Shown here one piece after another: positions 35,074 to 43,833 of a stretch of DNA of 52,540 nucleotides (position 1 is its first letter; each line of letters starts with the position of its first letter). A program made the translations under genes and the position numbers. Origin of the DNA: Cryomorphaceae bacterium (GTDB taxonomy: Bacteria > Bacteroidota > Bacteroidia > Flavobacteriales_D > Crocinitomicaceae); contig JAJTGF010000013.1 in the NCBI GenBank assembly GCA_021299335.1, positions 1-52,540 of the forward strand, written 5' to 3'. The notes beneath the pieces are model-generated. The model was not told the DNA's origin, searched no databases, and saw nothing but the letters and a program-made list of their open reading frames with translations.

Positions 35074-36802
35074 CAGTACTCGATATCTAAATTGAAGCGG
35101 TTTTTAAGCGTATGTAAATTAGGATTTTTACGCGCCAAAGCGGCAAATTTATCTTTTCCCGTCAAAAACTTGATTTCTTCTTCATCCGCTGAGGCCTGCA
35201 CCAAAACAATATCTAAGTAGAAATTTTGGAGTTGCTTGCGCATGAATTCTTTGAAGGTCAACAAATGGGTTTGGATATAGTTGTATTGAACGAGGTTGTC
35301 TACAGTGAGCTCGAGGATTTCATCGTTTTTGAGCACGGGATCGCGTTTGATGAGCGCATTGTAGAAGGTCTCCATGCCATCTTCTTTGACTTGAAATGCA
35401 AACTGCTTCCAGTACATTTTGACGTGGTCTAGGTGAATGCCTTCGCGCGGAAGGTCTTCTTGACGCACTTGTTGACTGCTCGCTTTGTCTTTGTCGAGGG
35501 TTTCTCGAATAGAAATAATGTTTGCTTTTACATTGCCTTGAGGTATGCTGAGTTGTGCCGCCGGTTCTTTGACTGGAACTGATGGTGGACTAGCAGTAAT
35601 TTCGGAATTTGGAGCTACAATCGGTTTATTGCTGTTGGCTTTGCGTAGACTTTGTTTGGGGAAGGGTAGGATATCGACCCGCTCAGTCAGGCCTTTTTTT
35701 TTTCTTGCTCTTGCTTGAGTGAGCAGAGCTGCATCAGGGCTACCTCGATGAGCAGACGCTGGTTTTTGGATGCTTTGTAATCGACGTCTGTCTTGGAGAG
35801 CACTTGCAAGCCGCGCAATAAACGCTGCGCTTCTATTTCATTGGCTTGTTGGATGAAGCGCTGCTTAATACTGTCTGGCGCCTCAAGTAAGCTGGCCGTT
35901 TTGGGGTCTTTGCAAACGAGGATGTTGCGGAGGTGTTCGGCGAGCCCAATGACGAAGTGGTGCCCATCAAAGCCTTTTTCGTAGATGTCGTTGAGGATGA
36001 GCAAAGCAGACGAGATGTCTTCTTTTTCGCTCGCGTCTACGACCTTGAAATAGTATTCGTAGTCGAGGATGTGGAGGTTTTCGAGGACATCTTTGTAGGT
36101 GAGGGTGTTGCCTGCAAAAGTGACCAATTGGTCAAAAATAGAGAGTGCGTCCCGAAGAGCGCCATCTGCCTTGAGTGCAATTTGATGCAAGGCCTCTGGG
36201 TCGGCGGATACTTCTTCTTTGGTGGCAATTTTGCTCAGGTGATCGGCGATGTCTTTGACGCGGATTCTTTGAAAATCGAAAATTTGGCACCTCGATAAGA
36301 TCGTGGGGATGATTTTGTGCTTTTCGGTGGTGGCCAAGATAAAAATGGCGTGTTTGGGTGGTTCTTCAAGCGTCTTGAGAAATGCATTGAAGGCCGACGC
36401 CGAAAGCATGTGGACCTCGTCGATGATGTAGACTTTATGACTGCCCAATTGAGGAGCGATGCGCACTTGGTCGATGAGATTGCGGATGTCGTCAACGGAA
36501 TTATTCGAGGCGGCGTCGAGCTCGTAGATGTTGAGGGAGTTGCCCGTGTGAAAAGACAGGCATGAATCGCATTGGTCGCAAGCTTCAATTTCTGGCGTGG
36601 GATTGAAGCAATTGATGGTTTTGGCTAGAATGCGGGCGGTGGTGGTTTTGCCCACACCTCTGGAACCGCAAAATAAAAAAGCTTGGGCGAGGTGCTGACT
36701 TTTAATGGCGTTTTTGAGCGTATTGGTAATGGACTGCTGCCCCACAACCGTATCAAAGGTTTGCGGACGGTATTTGCGTGCCGATACTACAAAATCACTC
36801 AT
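35073..36802 (-). CDS. dnaX: DNA polymerase III gamma/tau subunit, tau made by -1 frameshift
   Basis: Clamp-loader ATPase. In the unshifted frame (36802 to 35687) it makes 371 residues: Walker A FCGSRGVGKTTTA (46-53), zinc Cys 65, 75, 78, 81, IIDEVHMLS (127-133), sensor LSRC, and domain III to SLKQEQEKKKA, then TGA. At the end of that frame lies a run of ten A containing A AAA AAG. The -1 frame is open from there to TGA at 35073-35075 and adds 206 residues: a Pro/Ala/Ser-rich linker (TERVDILPFPKQSL) and a tau C-terminal domain ('HLDHVKMYWKQFAFQVKEDG', ending NRFNLDIEY), giving 576 residues, the expected length of tau. A GTG-started separate gene for the tail (35073-35468) is not credible because the frame is open right up to the A run. 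Slippage may be ribosomal or transcriptional, as in other bacteria's dnaX. First gene of the operon with menE, J-domain and nth. Confidence 0.9.
35676..35703 (-). other. dnaX frameshift site: A10 run plus adjacent hairpin
   Basis: On the minus strand ten A (35703-35694) are followed directly by GGCCUG-ACUGAG-CGGGUC, able to form a 6-bp stem (two G-U pairs) with a 6-base loop. Codons of the unshifted frame read GAA AAA AAA AAG GCC TGA. Moving back one base at AAG restores the tau frame. Confidence 0.75.
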
Positions 36803-36806
36803 GTCT

Positions 36807-36814
36807 CAAAGATA
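36807..36814 (-). promoter_or_regulatory. -7 promoter box of dnaX, 4 nt before ATG
   Basis: TATCTTTG then agac then ATG. Exact TAnnTTTG match, predicting a leaderless message. Confidence 0.65.
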
Positions 36815-36859
36815 CCGCTAATTTTTAAATTTCCTTGTTGAAGATATCAACACTTCGCG

Positions 36860-38371
36860 CTAATTTTTGACGAGGGAAAAATGAAATTGTTCAACCTTTA
36901 GGGTGTAGGTCCCCGCTTCGTAAAACGATAGGTCAATTTGTTCTTCTAGTTGGGCCATTTTCATGCATTGTCCTTCTATTGAATACAAAGCATACTGCAA
37001 TCCTACAAGTTCGTGGGGTATCTTGAAAATACCATTGCTCGGATTTGGGAATATTGGGTCAAAGGTGGGAATGGGGTAGGTGCTACTCGAATTACTCAGC
37101 TGATCAAAATGATTCAAAAAGATTTTTAAGCTGCCTTGGCGCACATCGCCCCAAATCGCATAAAGTTGATTGTTCGTAAATTGGATATTTAAAAAATCAT
37201 TGCCATTCTCAAGTAAAATTGAATCGTGGTCGACTAATGGGCTGATCGTGATTTCACTACCCCAAATTTGGTTGCTTTGGATGCGGCAAATAATTTCGCT
37301 CGGGCTTTGGTAAGTGCCGGGTACGCCATTGCGGCGATCTCTCCAACAAACCGCGAGGTCTCCGTCGGTATCGTAATCTGACCAAACTAAATCTTGGATT
37401 ACACCGTTGCCTTGTGCGTCTTGGTTGATACGTGTAGGAGTACTCCAACTTACGTTGTCTTTTTCAATTATTGCAATATCGGGATCCCCAAATACTTCGG
37501 TGAGAAAAACATAACTTGCTCGCGTAGAATTGACCTGATTCAAAGCTAAGTGTGCGCCTCGTTTGAGGGTGTCATTTTGGGTGCCAAAACCTACGCCTTG
37601 AAAAGCTACTTGATAGCTGAAAAATGATGCGGGTGCGGTTTTACTCACTTCAACAATTCTTGGCAGGATGCTTTGGGCTGGGTCATAGCTTGGGTACAGT
37701 GCCATAAAGGTGCCGTCGTTGGCAAAGGCAGGTGAGGGCATGGGCTGTGTAATGGCATTTCCAGCTAAATACGGTGCGCTGTCGAGTTCCTGCAAACTGA
37801 AACTGACTCCTTGATCAGAGGAGGTCGCCATATACGGATGAAACGGGGCCTGAACCGTTCCGGGTTGATTCGCGTTGGTACTCGTGATCACCACACTTCC
37901 GGTGAGTGGGTCCACAGCAATCCAAGGGCGGTCGATACAAAGTTTGTTGGGACAGGAAGCTATTGACCTCGCCACCACTGCTGGCCCCCAAGTAAGCCCG
38001 CCATCTGTCGATTTTCTGCAGACGACTGCGCCGTTGGTGAAACCGACGTTGTCGTAGTCGATGTAAGCCATGTAGCAATTGCCGTTGCCGTCAAAACCCA
38101 GGGATACATCGGCACTGTTGTTACCCGCTTGCTGGTGCGCTTGCCAAATAGGGGCTGTCCAAGAGCTGCCACCGTCTGTGGACACAGCACTTTTGATGAC
38201 AATTTTTTGATTTGGTTCAAAGCCCATCCATGCGGCAACCAAATGATTGCTATTTTGAGGGTGAACAGCCAAGTAGGGTTCTCCTTCAAAGATGTCATCG
38301 CTCGACACGAGGGTGTTTTGGGCCAAAACACCAAAAGAGAGCGCACACCAGAAAAAGAAAAAGACTTTCAT
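36860..38371 (-). CDS. sialidase/BNR-repeat-like secreted protein with T9SS tail
   Basis: A 503-residue exported protein with a signal peptide (1-17, ending VLAQ). The body to ~415 is a six-bladed-propeller candidate with Asp-box (BNR) motifs: STDGGSSW (~66-73), STDGGLTW (~116-123) and the weaker SSDQGVSF. These S-x-D-x-G-x-x-W/F boxes occur in sialidases, but also in many other exported propellers, and I see no clear sialidase Arg triad or catalytic Tyr/Glu, so an enzymatic role is unproven. The C-terminus from PIFPNPSNGIFKI is a T9SS type A sorting domain. It stands alone between two terminator-like hairpins and has its own candidate promoter. Confidence 0.82.
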   Translation of the reverse strand: MKVFFFFWCALSFGVLAQNTLVSSDDIFEGEPYLAVHPQNSNHLVAAWMGFEPNQKIVIKSAVSTDGGSSWTAPIWQAHQQAGNNSADVSLGFDGNGNCYMAYIDYDNVGFTNGAVVCRKSTDGGLTWGPAVVARSIASCPNKLCIDRPWIAVDPLTGSVVITSTNANQPGTVQAPFHPYMATSSDQGVSFSLQELDSAPYLAGNAITQPMPSPAFANDGTFMALYPSYDPAQSILPRIVEVSKTAPASFFSYQVAFQGVGFGTQNDTLKRGAHLALNQVNSTRASYVFLTEVFGDPDIAIIEKDNVSWSTPTRINQDAQGNGVIQDLVWSDYDTDGDLAVCWRDRRNGVPGTYQSPSEIICRIQSNQIWGSEITISPLVDHDSILLENGNDFLNIQFTNNQLYAIWGDVRQGSLKIFLNHFDQLSNSSSTYPIPTFDPIFPNPSNGIFKIPHELVGLQYALYSIEGQCMKMAQLEEQIDLSFYEAGTYTLKVEQFHFSLVKN

Positions 38372-38375
38372 GTTT

Positions 38376-38383
38376 TAAAATTA
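38376..38383 (-). promoter_or_regulatory. candidate -7 box 4 nt before the BNR-protein ATG
   Basis: TAATTTTA then aaac then ATG at 38371. Seven of eight fixed-or-free positions fit TAnnTTTG (final G is A). Its upstream sequence is the T-run of the preceding terminator. Confidence 0.35.
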
Positions 38384-38387
38384 TAAA

Positions 38388-38411
38388 AAAAGCCACTCGA
38401 AAGTGGCTTTT
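38388..38411 (-). terminator. intrinsic terminator of the M16 peptidase operon
   Basis: 10-bp stem AAAAGCCACT / AGTGGCTTTT with a 4-base loop, followed on the minus strand by a T-run. Confidence 0.9.
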
Positions 38412-38431
38412 GATTAAAAGTTTCGCTGTGC

Positions 38432-40513
38432 TTAAAAGTCTTCGGTCATCACTAATTTCGGATTGACCTCTATACTTTTGACAACGCCGTTAAGGCTCAT
38501 TTTACCCACCGTCATGCTAAAGGCGTGAGCAAACTTGAAGCCAGACACTTCCTTGAAATCACTGTAGTTGGTCGTTGTTTCCATCGTTTCTTCACCGATT
38601 TTACGGATACTCGTTGAACGCAACTTCATCAATGATTGTGCAGAAAAATAATCGTAGTTTTCAGCCAAACCGTCGGTAGTGTAAAGGACATAACAGTCTT
38701 GGCCATTGATGTTTTCCATACCTTTTAATTCGTAAGTCATGCCGTTTGCTTTGTAATTGAGCTCGGGGATAAAACCACTTGCTTTTTGCTTGGCAGCGAT
38801 TTCTTCGGCTTTGAGGTCTTCGCGTCCACCTTGCATGCTGAAGGTAAAGCCTGCTTTGCCGTCGTAATATGATTTTTGTAAAACCATTCCAGGCATTTCC
38901 ATTTTACTCGCTTCCTTTCCGCCGTCCCAAAAATAGTCTGTGGAGGTCAAAACAAATGGGATTTGCTCTGAACTCATTTCGGAAATCCTTGTGTATGATT
39001 TTACGGTTTTCAATTTTTTTAAGGCAGCTTTCTTGGAGCTCGTTCCGCTGACGGCAAGCACGTATTTTTCGATGAGTTCATCGGCGCTGATGTCGGCAGT
39101 TTTAACTTCTTTGATCGGTGCACCGAAAGCATCTAGTTTTTCTATCTGTCCGTCGGTGTCAAAAACCAAAAGTTTGGGCAAGATTTCTTCGTTACCAACC
39201 ACAATGATATGGCAATTTTTGGCCGTAAAGTATTGTTGGGCCACGCGCAATACATCTTCTTTAGTAATGGCCTCAAGCTGTTGAAGGTAGTTTTGGTAGT
39301 AGTCTGGCGCTAGTTTTTGCTTGATGGTGTTGAGTGCAAAACGCGCTACGGTTTGTGGTCGCTCGAGTGAGCGTGCAAAACCACCCGCCATGTTGTTTTT
39401 GGTGAGGCTGAGTTCTTCGTCTGTTACTTGCGCTTCAATAATTCCAGCGAATTCTTTGAGAATTTCGGTGATTGCGGAGTCAGTGACGGCATTTTTGAAA
39501 TTCCCGCCCGCCGACATCCAAGAGCCGTTTTCGGTGATATTGAGCGAAGAATAACAACCATAAGTAAAGGCTTTGTCTTCGCGGAGGTTTTGCATCAGAC
39601 GTGTGCCAAAACCGCCGCCACCCAAAATGCCATTCAAGACAGTGAGGGCCAATTGATCTTTGTGCCCTGAGCGGATATCGATTGGAAAGGTAACGTAAAC
39701 GACAGATTGTACGGCCCCAGGTTTTTTGACGAAAATAACGCGATTCCCTTTATCGAATTGACCTTTGCCCAGTTCGGTTTGGTATACAGGGCCACCCTGC
39801 CAAGTAGCAAAATAGCGGTTCACCATTGCTTCGGTTTGGGCTCTGTTGATGTCGCCAACCACCACTAAATAGCTTCCTTGTGGCGTAAAAGTTGATTTAT
39901 AGTATTGGATGAGGTCTTCGCGTGCAATATTTTGGAGCGTTGCTTCGGTCATGATTTCGCCGAGCGGATGCCCTGGAAAGTTAACAGCTCTTGTGGCGTT
40001 GCCCGCCATTTCTCCGGCATCTGCTTTGGTGGATTGCAAACCCGACAAATTTTGTTTGCGAATGCGCTCCACTTCACTTTCTGGGAAACTCGCGTTGTAC
40101 AAAACGTCGGTCATGAGTTCGAGACCTTTGTCGAGGTGTTTGGTGAGACAGCTCAAACTCATGCTTGTGGCGCCTGCCGATAAATTGGCACCGATAAAGT
40201 CGATTTCGCGATCGAGTTGGTCTTTGCTGCGGGTTTGAGTGCCCGACATCAGTAAAGAACCCGCGAAGTCGGCAAGCCCTGCTTTGTTGCCCTCGAGTTT
40301 TGGGCTGTTGCCCATACTTAGGTCGATAGAAACTTTCGGTATTTTGTGGTTTTCAGACAAAATAACCGTGATGCCGTTAGCAGTAGTGAATACCTGCGAG
40401 GCAGGGATATTGATTTTTTGAGCCGCAGCCGCAGCTGGTCTTTGCGATCGATCTAACTGTGCAAAAACACCGTTAGTCAGGATCAATATCAGGAGGAGAT
40501 ATAGACTTTTCAT
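38432..40513 (-). CDS. M16 family peptidase-like subunit without zinc motif, with C-terminal LolA-like region
   Basis: A 693-residue exported protein (signal peptide 1-18, ending VFAQ). Residues ~35-450 form two M16 (pitrilysin/insulinase) halves: TANGITVILSENHKIPKVSI, 'GLADFAGSLLMSGT' where the catalytic subunit has HxxEH, and HPLGEIMTEATLQNI. The zinc-binding HxxEH is lost, so this is the non-catalytic partner of a two-subunit M16 peptidase, the active partner being the gene just upstream. The extra ~200 residues at the C-terminus (from TYRISEMSSEQIPF-like segment: 'TRISEMSSEQIPFVLTS', GMTYELKGMENINGQDCYVL, 'TNYSDFKEVSGFKFAHAFS') have the look of a LolA-type outer-membrane lipoprotein sorting fold. 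Five bases follow the stop of its partner. Confidence 0.87.
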   Translation of the reverse strand: MKSLYLLLILILTNGVFAQLDRSQRPAAAAAQKINIPASQVFTTANGITVILSENHKIPKVSIDLSMGNSPKLEGNKAGLADFAGSLLMSGTQTRSKDQLDREIDFIGANLSAGATSMSLSCLTKHLDKGLELMTDVLYNASFPESEVERIRKQNLSGLQSTKADAGEMAGNATRAVNFPGHPLGEIMTEATLQNIAREDLIQYYKSTFTPQGSYLVVVGDINRAQTEAMVNRYFATWQGGPVYQTELGKGQFDKGNRVIFVKKPGAVQSVVYVTFPIDIRSGHKDQLALTVLNGILGGGGFGTRLMQNLREDKAFTYGCYSSLNITENGSWMSAGGNFKNAVTDSAITEILKEFAGIIEAQVTDEELSLTKNNMAGGFARSLERPQTVARFALNTIKQKLAPDYYQNYLQQLEAITKEDVLRVAQQYFTAKNCHIIVVGNEEILPKLLVFDTDGQIEKLDAFGAPIKEVKTADISADELIEKYVLAVSGTSSKKAALKKLKTVKSYTRISEMSSEQIPFVLTSTDYFWDGGKEASKMEMPGMVLQKSYYDGKAGFTFSMQGGREDLKAEEIAAKQKASGFIPELNYKANGMTYELKGMENINGQDCYVLYTTDGLAENYDYFSAQSLMKLRSTSIRKIGEETMETTTNYSDFKEVSGFKFAHAFSMTVGKMSLNGVVKSIEVNPKLVMTEDF

Positions 40514-40518
40514 GAGGC

Positions 40519-41985
40519 TTATTTTTCTTTAGGTAAATAATAAAGGATCACGCGCGCATCTTGCGTTAGGTAGGTGTTGGCGACGCGAAGGATGTCTTCT
40601 CTGGTCACTTTTTGGTAGTTAGAGAGCAAGGTGTTGACGCGGTTGGCATCGCCGTAGTAAACGTGGTTGTCTGCTAAGTTTTCTGCTATACCTGCAATAC
40701 TTGAATTACTTGAAGCAATGTCGTTTTCAAATTTGTTGCGCACCTTCTGAAATTCTTCTTCGCTGATCAGACTGCTCTTGATCGCTGCAATTTGTTGGTC
40801 AAACGCTGCTAAAAGCGTATCTAAAGACACCTCTTTGGGTGCAATTGCCGCCATGATACCAATTCCAGCGTCTTCGAGGCCGTAATTGAAAGAGAAGGCA
40901 TATTGCGCTAATTGGCGCTTTTCGACAATTTCTTTGTTGATGCGCGAAGAACTACCACTTGACAGCACTTCGTTCAAAAATTCAAGTGCATAAGTATCAG
41001 GATGCGTTTGGGATGGCATTTTGTAACCCATGAAAAGTGCGGGCAACTGAATGTTGTCATAGATGGTATCGGAAATAATACCAGTTATAGGCGCTGTATC
41101 TTTTTGAGTGCGAACGATTTCACATTCTTGTGACATGAAGTATTTAATTAATTTTTGAGCCGCCGGGTTTTGGGAATTCATGAAATTTTTCTGATCAAAC
41201 TCACTTTTTTCCACGCTATATTTAGTGAGAAAAGCATTGTCGTCAAGATTGATGAAATCTCGGTATAAATTAATAGCTTGACCTTGTGGGATCGAACCGA
41301 AATATTTCGCAATCCATTTCTTCGTTTGCTCGATGTTGATGTCGCCAGCAATAGAGAGCGTTGCGTTGGAGGGCACATAGAATGTTTTGTAGAAGTTCAC
41401 GTAGTCTTCTTCTTGTGCTGCATCAAGGTGCTCCATGCTGCCAATTGGTGCCCAGTTGTAGGGGTGGCTTGTAAACACGCGCTTGAATATTTCCGTGAAG
41501 AAAGAACCATAAGGTTGGTTGTCTACGCGCTGTCTTTTTTCTTCTTTGACTACACTGCGTTGGGTCTCAATGCCTTTGATGTCAACTTTGGCATGCAACA
41601 TGCGCTCGCTTTCGAGCCAAAGTCCGAGCTCGAGCTGATTGGAGGGCAATACTTCGTAGTAATAAGTGCGGTCTTGAGAGGTGTTGGCATTGAGTGTACC
41701 GCCGTTTTTTTCGACGAGTTCGCTGTATTCGCCTCGGCCAATGTTCGCCGAACCTTCGAAAAGTAAGTGTTCAAAGAAATGCGCAAAGCCCGTTCTGTTC
41801 GGGTTTTCGTTTTTTGACCCTACATGATAGAGTACAGATACCGCTACAATTGGTGTGGCGTGTTCTTCGTGCAAAATGACGTGCAGCCCATTCGGGAGGT
41901 CATAAGCTTCGTAGGTGATTTTTTGTTGTGCCCAAAAAGAGGTGCTGCCAAGCAAAAAAAGACCGCATAAAATAGTTTTTTTCAT
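40519..41985 (-). CDS. M16 family zinc peptidase, catalytic subunit
   Basis: A 488-residue exported zinc metallopeptidase (signal peptide 1-20, ending FWAQ). The inverted zinc motif HFFEH lies at 69-73 (in GFAHFFEHLLFEG), with downstream Glu residues 'ELGLWLESERM' as the third ligand region. The second half carries the usual M16B inactive partner fold (PALFMGYKMPSQTHPD, 'LSSGSSSRINKEIVEK'). M16 peptidases degrade short peptides in a closed clam-shell chamber; probably periplasmic. I use the ATG at 41985, since the longer frame begins with a TTG two codons upstream. A 7/8 promoter box TATCTTCG lies at 42006-42013. Confidence 0.93.
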   Translation of the reverse strand: MKKTILCGLFLLGSTSFWAQQKITYEAYDLPNGLHVILHEEHATPIVAVSVLYHVGSKNENPNRTGFAHFFEHLLFEGSANIGRGEYSELVEKNGGTLNANTSQDRTYYYEVLPSNQLELGLWLESERMLHAKVDIKGIETQRSVVKEEKRQRVDNQPYGSFFTEIFKRVFTSHPYNWAPIGSMEHLDAAQEEDYVNFYKTFYVPSNATLSIAGDINIEQTKKWIAKYFGSIPQGQAINLYRDFINLDDNAFLTKYSVEKSEFDQKNFMNSQNPAAQKLIKYFMSQECEIVRTQKDTAPITGIISDTIYDNIQLPALFMGYKMPSQTHPDTYALEFLNEVLSSGSSSRINKEIVEKRQLAQYAFSFNYGLEDAGIGIMAAIAPKEVSLDTLLAAFDQQIAAIKSSLISEEEFQKVRNKFENDIASSNSSIAGIAENLADNHVYYGDANRVNTLLSNYQKVTREDILRVANTYLTQDARVILYYLPKEK

Positions 41986-42005
41986 AGTCAATTGGATAAG
42001 CGCTA

Positions 42006-42013
42006 CGAAGATA
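42006..42013 (-). promoter_or_regulatory. candidate -7 box of the M16 operon
   Basis: TATCTTCG on the minus strand differs from TAnnTTTG at one position and predicts a ~16-base leader. Confidence 0.4.
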
Positions 42014-42035
42014 CATTTATTGGTCTAAATTTTGA

Positions 42036-42043
42036 TAACTTTG
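42036..42043 (+). promoter_or_regulatory. -7 promoter box 4 nt before ATG 42048
   Basis: TAACTTTG then ggag then ATG. Exact match; the ggag could also serve as a ribosome site only if transcription began further upstream. Confidence 0.6.
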
Positions 42044-42047
42044 GGAG

Positions 42048-43139
42048 ATGTCATTGAAAAGATCGATCCTCTTTTTTTGTTTTGCAATTTTAGCCTTCAT
42101 TTCAAGAGCGCAAGGAATTGTCCCCACCTTAGATTTTAATAATTTCTTTGTCTCCTTTCAAGACGGTTTTTTCAGACCAATAGAAATTCAACCCATCGTG
42201 AGTTACAAAGCAGGCGACGAAATCGTTGCTTACATCGATACGCGCGGCAATCTCAAGATTTACGATGGCAAAGAGCGCATTGACGTCACTACCCTCAATG
42301 TCGATTACCAAGTATCGGACCACCTCATGGCATATCGCATCGCACAAGGCTTGCGAATGTGGGACGCCGGTAAATTCACAGTACTCACCAACTTTGGTCG
42401 CGAGTTTGTAGTCAAAGACAGCCTCATTGTTTTTGAAGACACCCGCTATCAAGCACTCAATGTCTACTGGAACCAAAAAGTTGAGAGTTTGGTCACGATC
42501 ACCAATGGGCTTTCGATGAACGCCCGCGTCGGCGAAAACTTGGTGGTATACAAAGACAACAGCAACACCTATTTTGTATACTGGCACGGGCAAAAGTTTG
42601 AAATTGGCACCTACAACGAAGAAGTACTCGATTTTCAGCTCGGCACTGATGTCATGTGCTTCAAAGACCCCTACACCCAATCTTTTTATGTTTTTGACCA
42701 AGGTGATTTCATCGAGCTTGAATCTTTTCCGATTAAAAAATACAAAGCGGGCAGGGGCTTCGTGGTCTACGAAGACATGAACGGCAATCTTTGGCATTAC
42801 CAAAATGGTCATAAAACGGCCCTATCCAATTTTTCTTCTGAGCACTGGGATGTCAAAGACGACATCTGCGTCTGGATGGAAAATTCTTATTTTTTCGCAT
42901 ACTCAAACGGTCAGCGCATCCAAGTGGCTACTTATCAGCCACAGGCCTATCTACTTAAAAATAACGTGTTGGTGTTTCGCAACATCATCGGAGGTGTGAG
43001 CGCTTTAGTGGATGGCACCCTGCAAGACATCACCACCTTCCAAAATGCCGATTTTGAAATTTATGGAAATAAAGTTTTGGTCAAATTACCGAACCAAACC
43101 TCAGTTGTCTTCATGAATGGAAAACTCTATGCCAATTAA
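42048..43139 (+). CDS. exported protein of eight to nine ~36-residue repeats, family unknown
   Basis: A 363-residue protein with a signal peptide (1-21, ending SRAQ). From residue ~45 on, it is built of eight or nine units of about 36 residues. Each has a strand with V/A-Y/F-x-D/E, a short turn, a strand with Y/W-hydrophobic-Y, and a strand after a Gly: for example EIVAYIDTRGNLKIYDGKE, NLVVYKDNSNTYFVYWHGQK, 'GFVVYEDMNGNLWHYQNGHK', and NNVLVFRNIIGGVSALVDG. This predicts a beta-propeller. I do not recognise the family. No sorting tail is seen, so it may be periplasmic or a T9SS-independent surface protein. The last 11 bases overlap the start of the NlpC/P60 peptidase gene, so the two are coupled. 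Confidence 0.8.
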   Translation: MSLKRSILFFCFAILAFISRAQGIVPTLDFNNFFVSFQDGFFRPIEIQPIVSYKAGDEIVAYIDTRGNLKIYDGKERIDVTTLNVDYQVSDHLMAYRIAQGLRMWDAGKFTVLTNFGREFVVKDSLIVFEDTRYQALNVYWNQKVESLVTITNGLSMNARVGENLVVYKDNSNTYFVYWHGQKFEIGTYNEEVLDFQLGTDVMCFKDPYTQSFYVFDQGDFIELESFPIKKYKAGRGFVVYEDMNGNLWHYQNGHKTALSNFSSEHWDVKDDICVWMENSYFFAYSNGQRIQVATYQPQAYLLKNNVLVFRNIIGGVSALVDGTLQDITTFQNADFEIYGNKVLVKLPNQTSVVFMNGKLYAN

Positions 43140-43833
43140 GAAGATCTTCATCGCTTTCTTGTTTATTTTGGGGAGTATCAATGCTACTTTTTCCCAAAAA
43201 TCAATGGAGCAAAAACTAGAATTGTTGTTTGCTCAGGGTCATTATAAATTGGTTTATCGCAAAGCGGGTAGGCTACTCATGAATCCTTCCTACGACCAAG
43301 AAACTTACCCAACAAAATTGAGGCAGTTGGCTGCCCAAGAGCTGGCCAAAGATCCGCTTTGGGCCAAACGCCATGCTTTGGAATTGGAATGGATGCCACG
43401 TTCAACAGAAAATACTGCAGTAAATTCGCGGGTCAATCGAGGAACACAAAATTCTTTAAGGACACAGCAGCTACTCAATGAAGCACAAAAACATCTTGGT
43501 GTCCCCTATAAAGAAGCGGGTATGGATCCTTCGGGCTTCGACTGCAGCGGCTTCACTTGCTATGTATTTGCGGCAAATGGAGTCAGTTTGCCTCGTCGGG
43601 CAGCAGATCAATACACGCATTGTCAAAAAATTGAACCTGAAGAGGCCCTTGCCGGCGATTTAGTTTTTTTTACCAATGGTACGCAAATCAATCATGTGGG
43701 CATTCTCATCTCGGACAAGGGCGCTCCCAAGCAAATGATCCACTCGAGTTCGTCAATTGGCATTTCTGTCGTAGTAATCGATGATTCAGCGTATTGGAGC
43801 GCTAGAGTTGCGGGTTACGGCCGGATCAAGTGA
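43129..43833 (+). CDS. NlpC/P60 (C40) family cell-wall peptidase
   Basis: A 234-residue exported cysteine peptidase. Signal peptide 1-22. Residues ~25-110 are a helical N-terminal region of unknown type. The NlpC/P60 domain (~112-234) has the catalytic Cys139 in FDCSGFTCYVF, His189 in NHVGILI and His205 in MIHSSSS, the C-H-H order of C40 enzymes that cut peptidoglycan stem peptides (gamma-D-Glu-diaminopimelate bond in characterised members). The ATG at 43129 lies inside the upstream repeat-protein gene; an earlier in-frame ATG at 43117 would add four residues before the signal peptide. It overlaps the convergent membrane-protein gene by 19 bases. Confidence 0.92.
   Translation: MPIKKIFIAFLFILGSINATFSQKSMEQKLELLFAQGHYKLVYRKAGRLLMNPSYDQETYPTKLRQLAAQELAKDPLWAKRHALELEWMPRSTENTAVNSRVNRGTQNSLRTQQLLNEAQKHLGVPYKEAGMDPSGFDCSGFTCYVFAANGVSLPRRAADQYTHCQKIEPEEALAGDLVFFTNGTQINHVGILISDKGAPKQMIHSSSSIGISVVVIDDSAYWSARVAGYGRIK

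Noticed and set aside
35073-35468. Separate 131-residue gene on the minus strand
   Set aside because: It begins with GTG only by convention; the frame is open through to the A10 run of dnaX and encodes the tau C-terminal domain.
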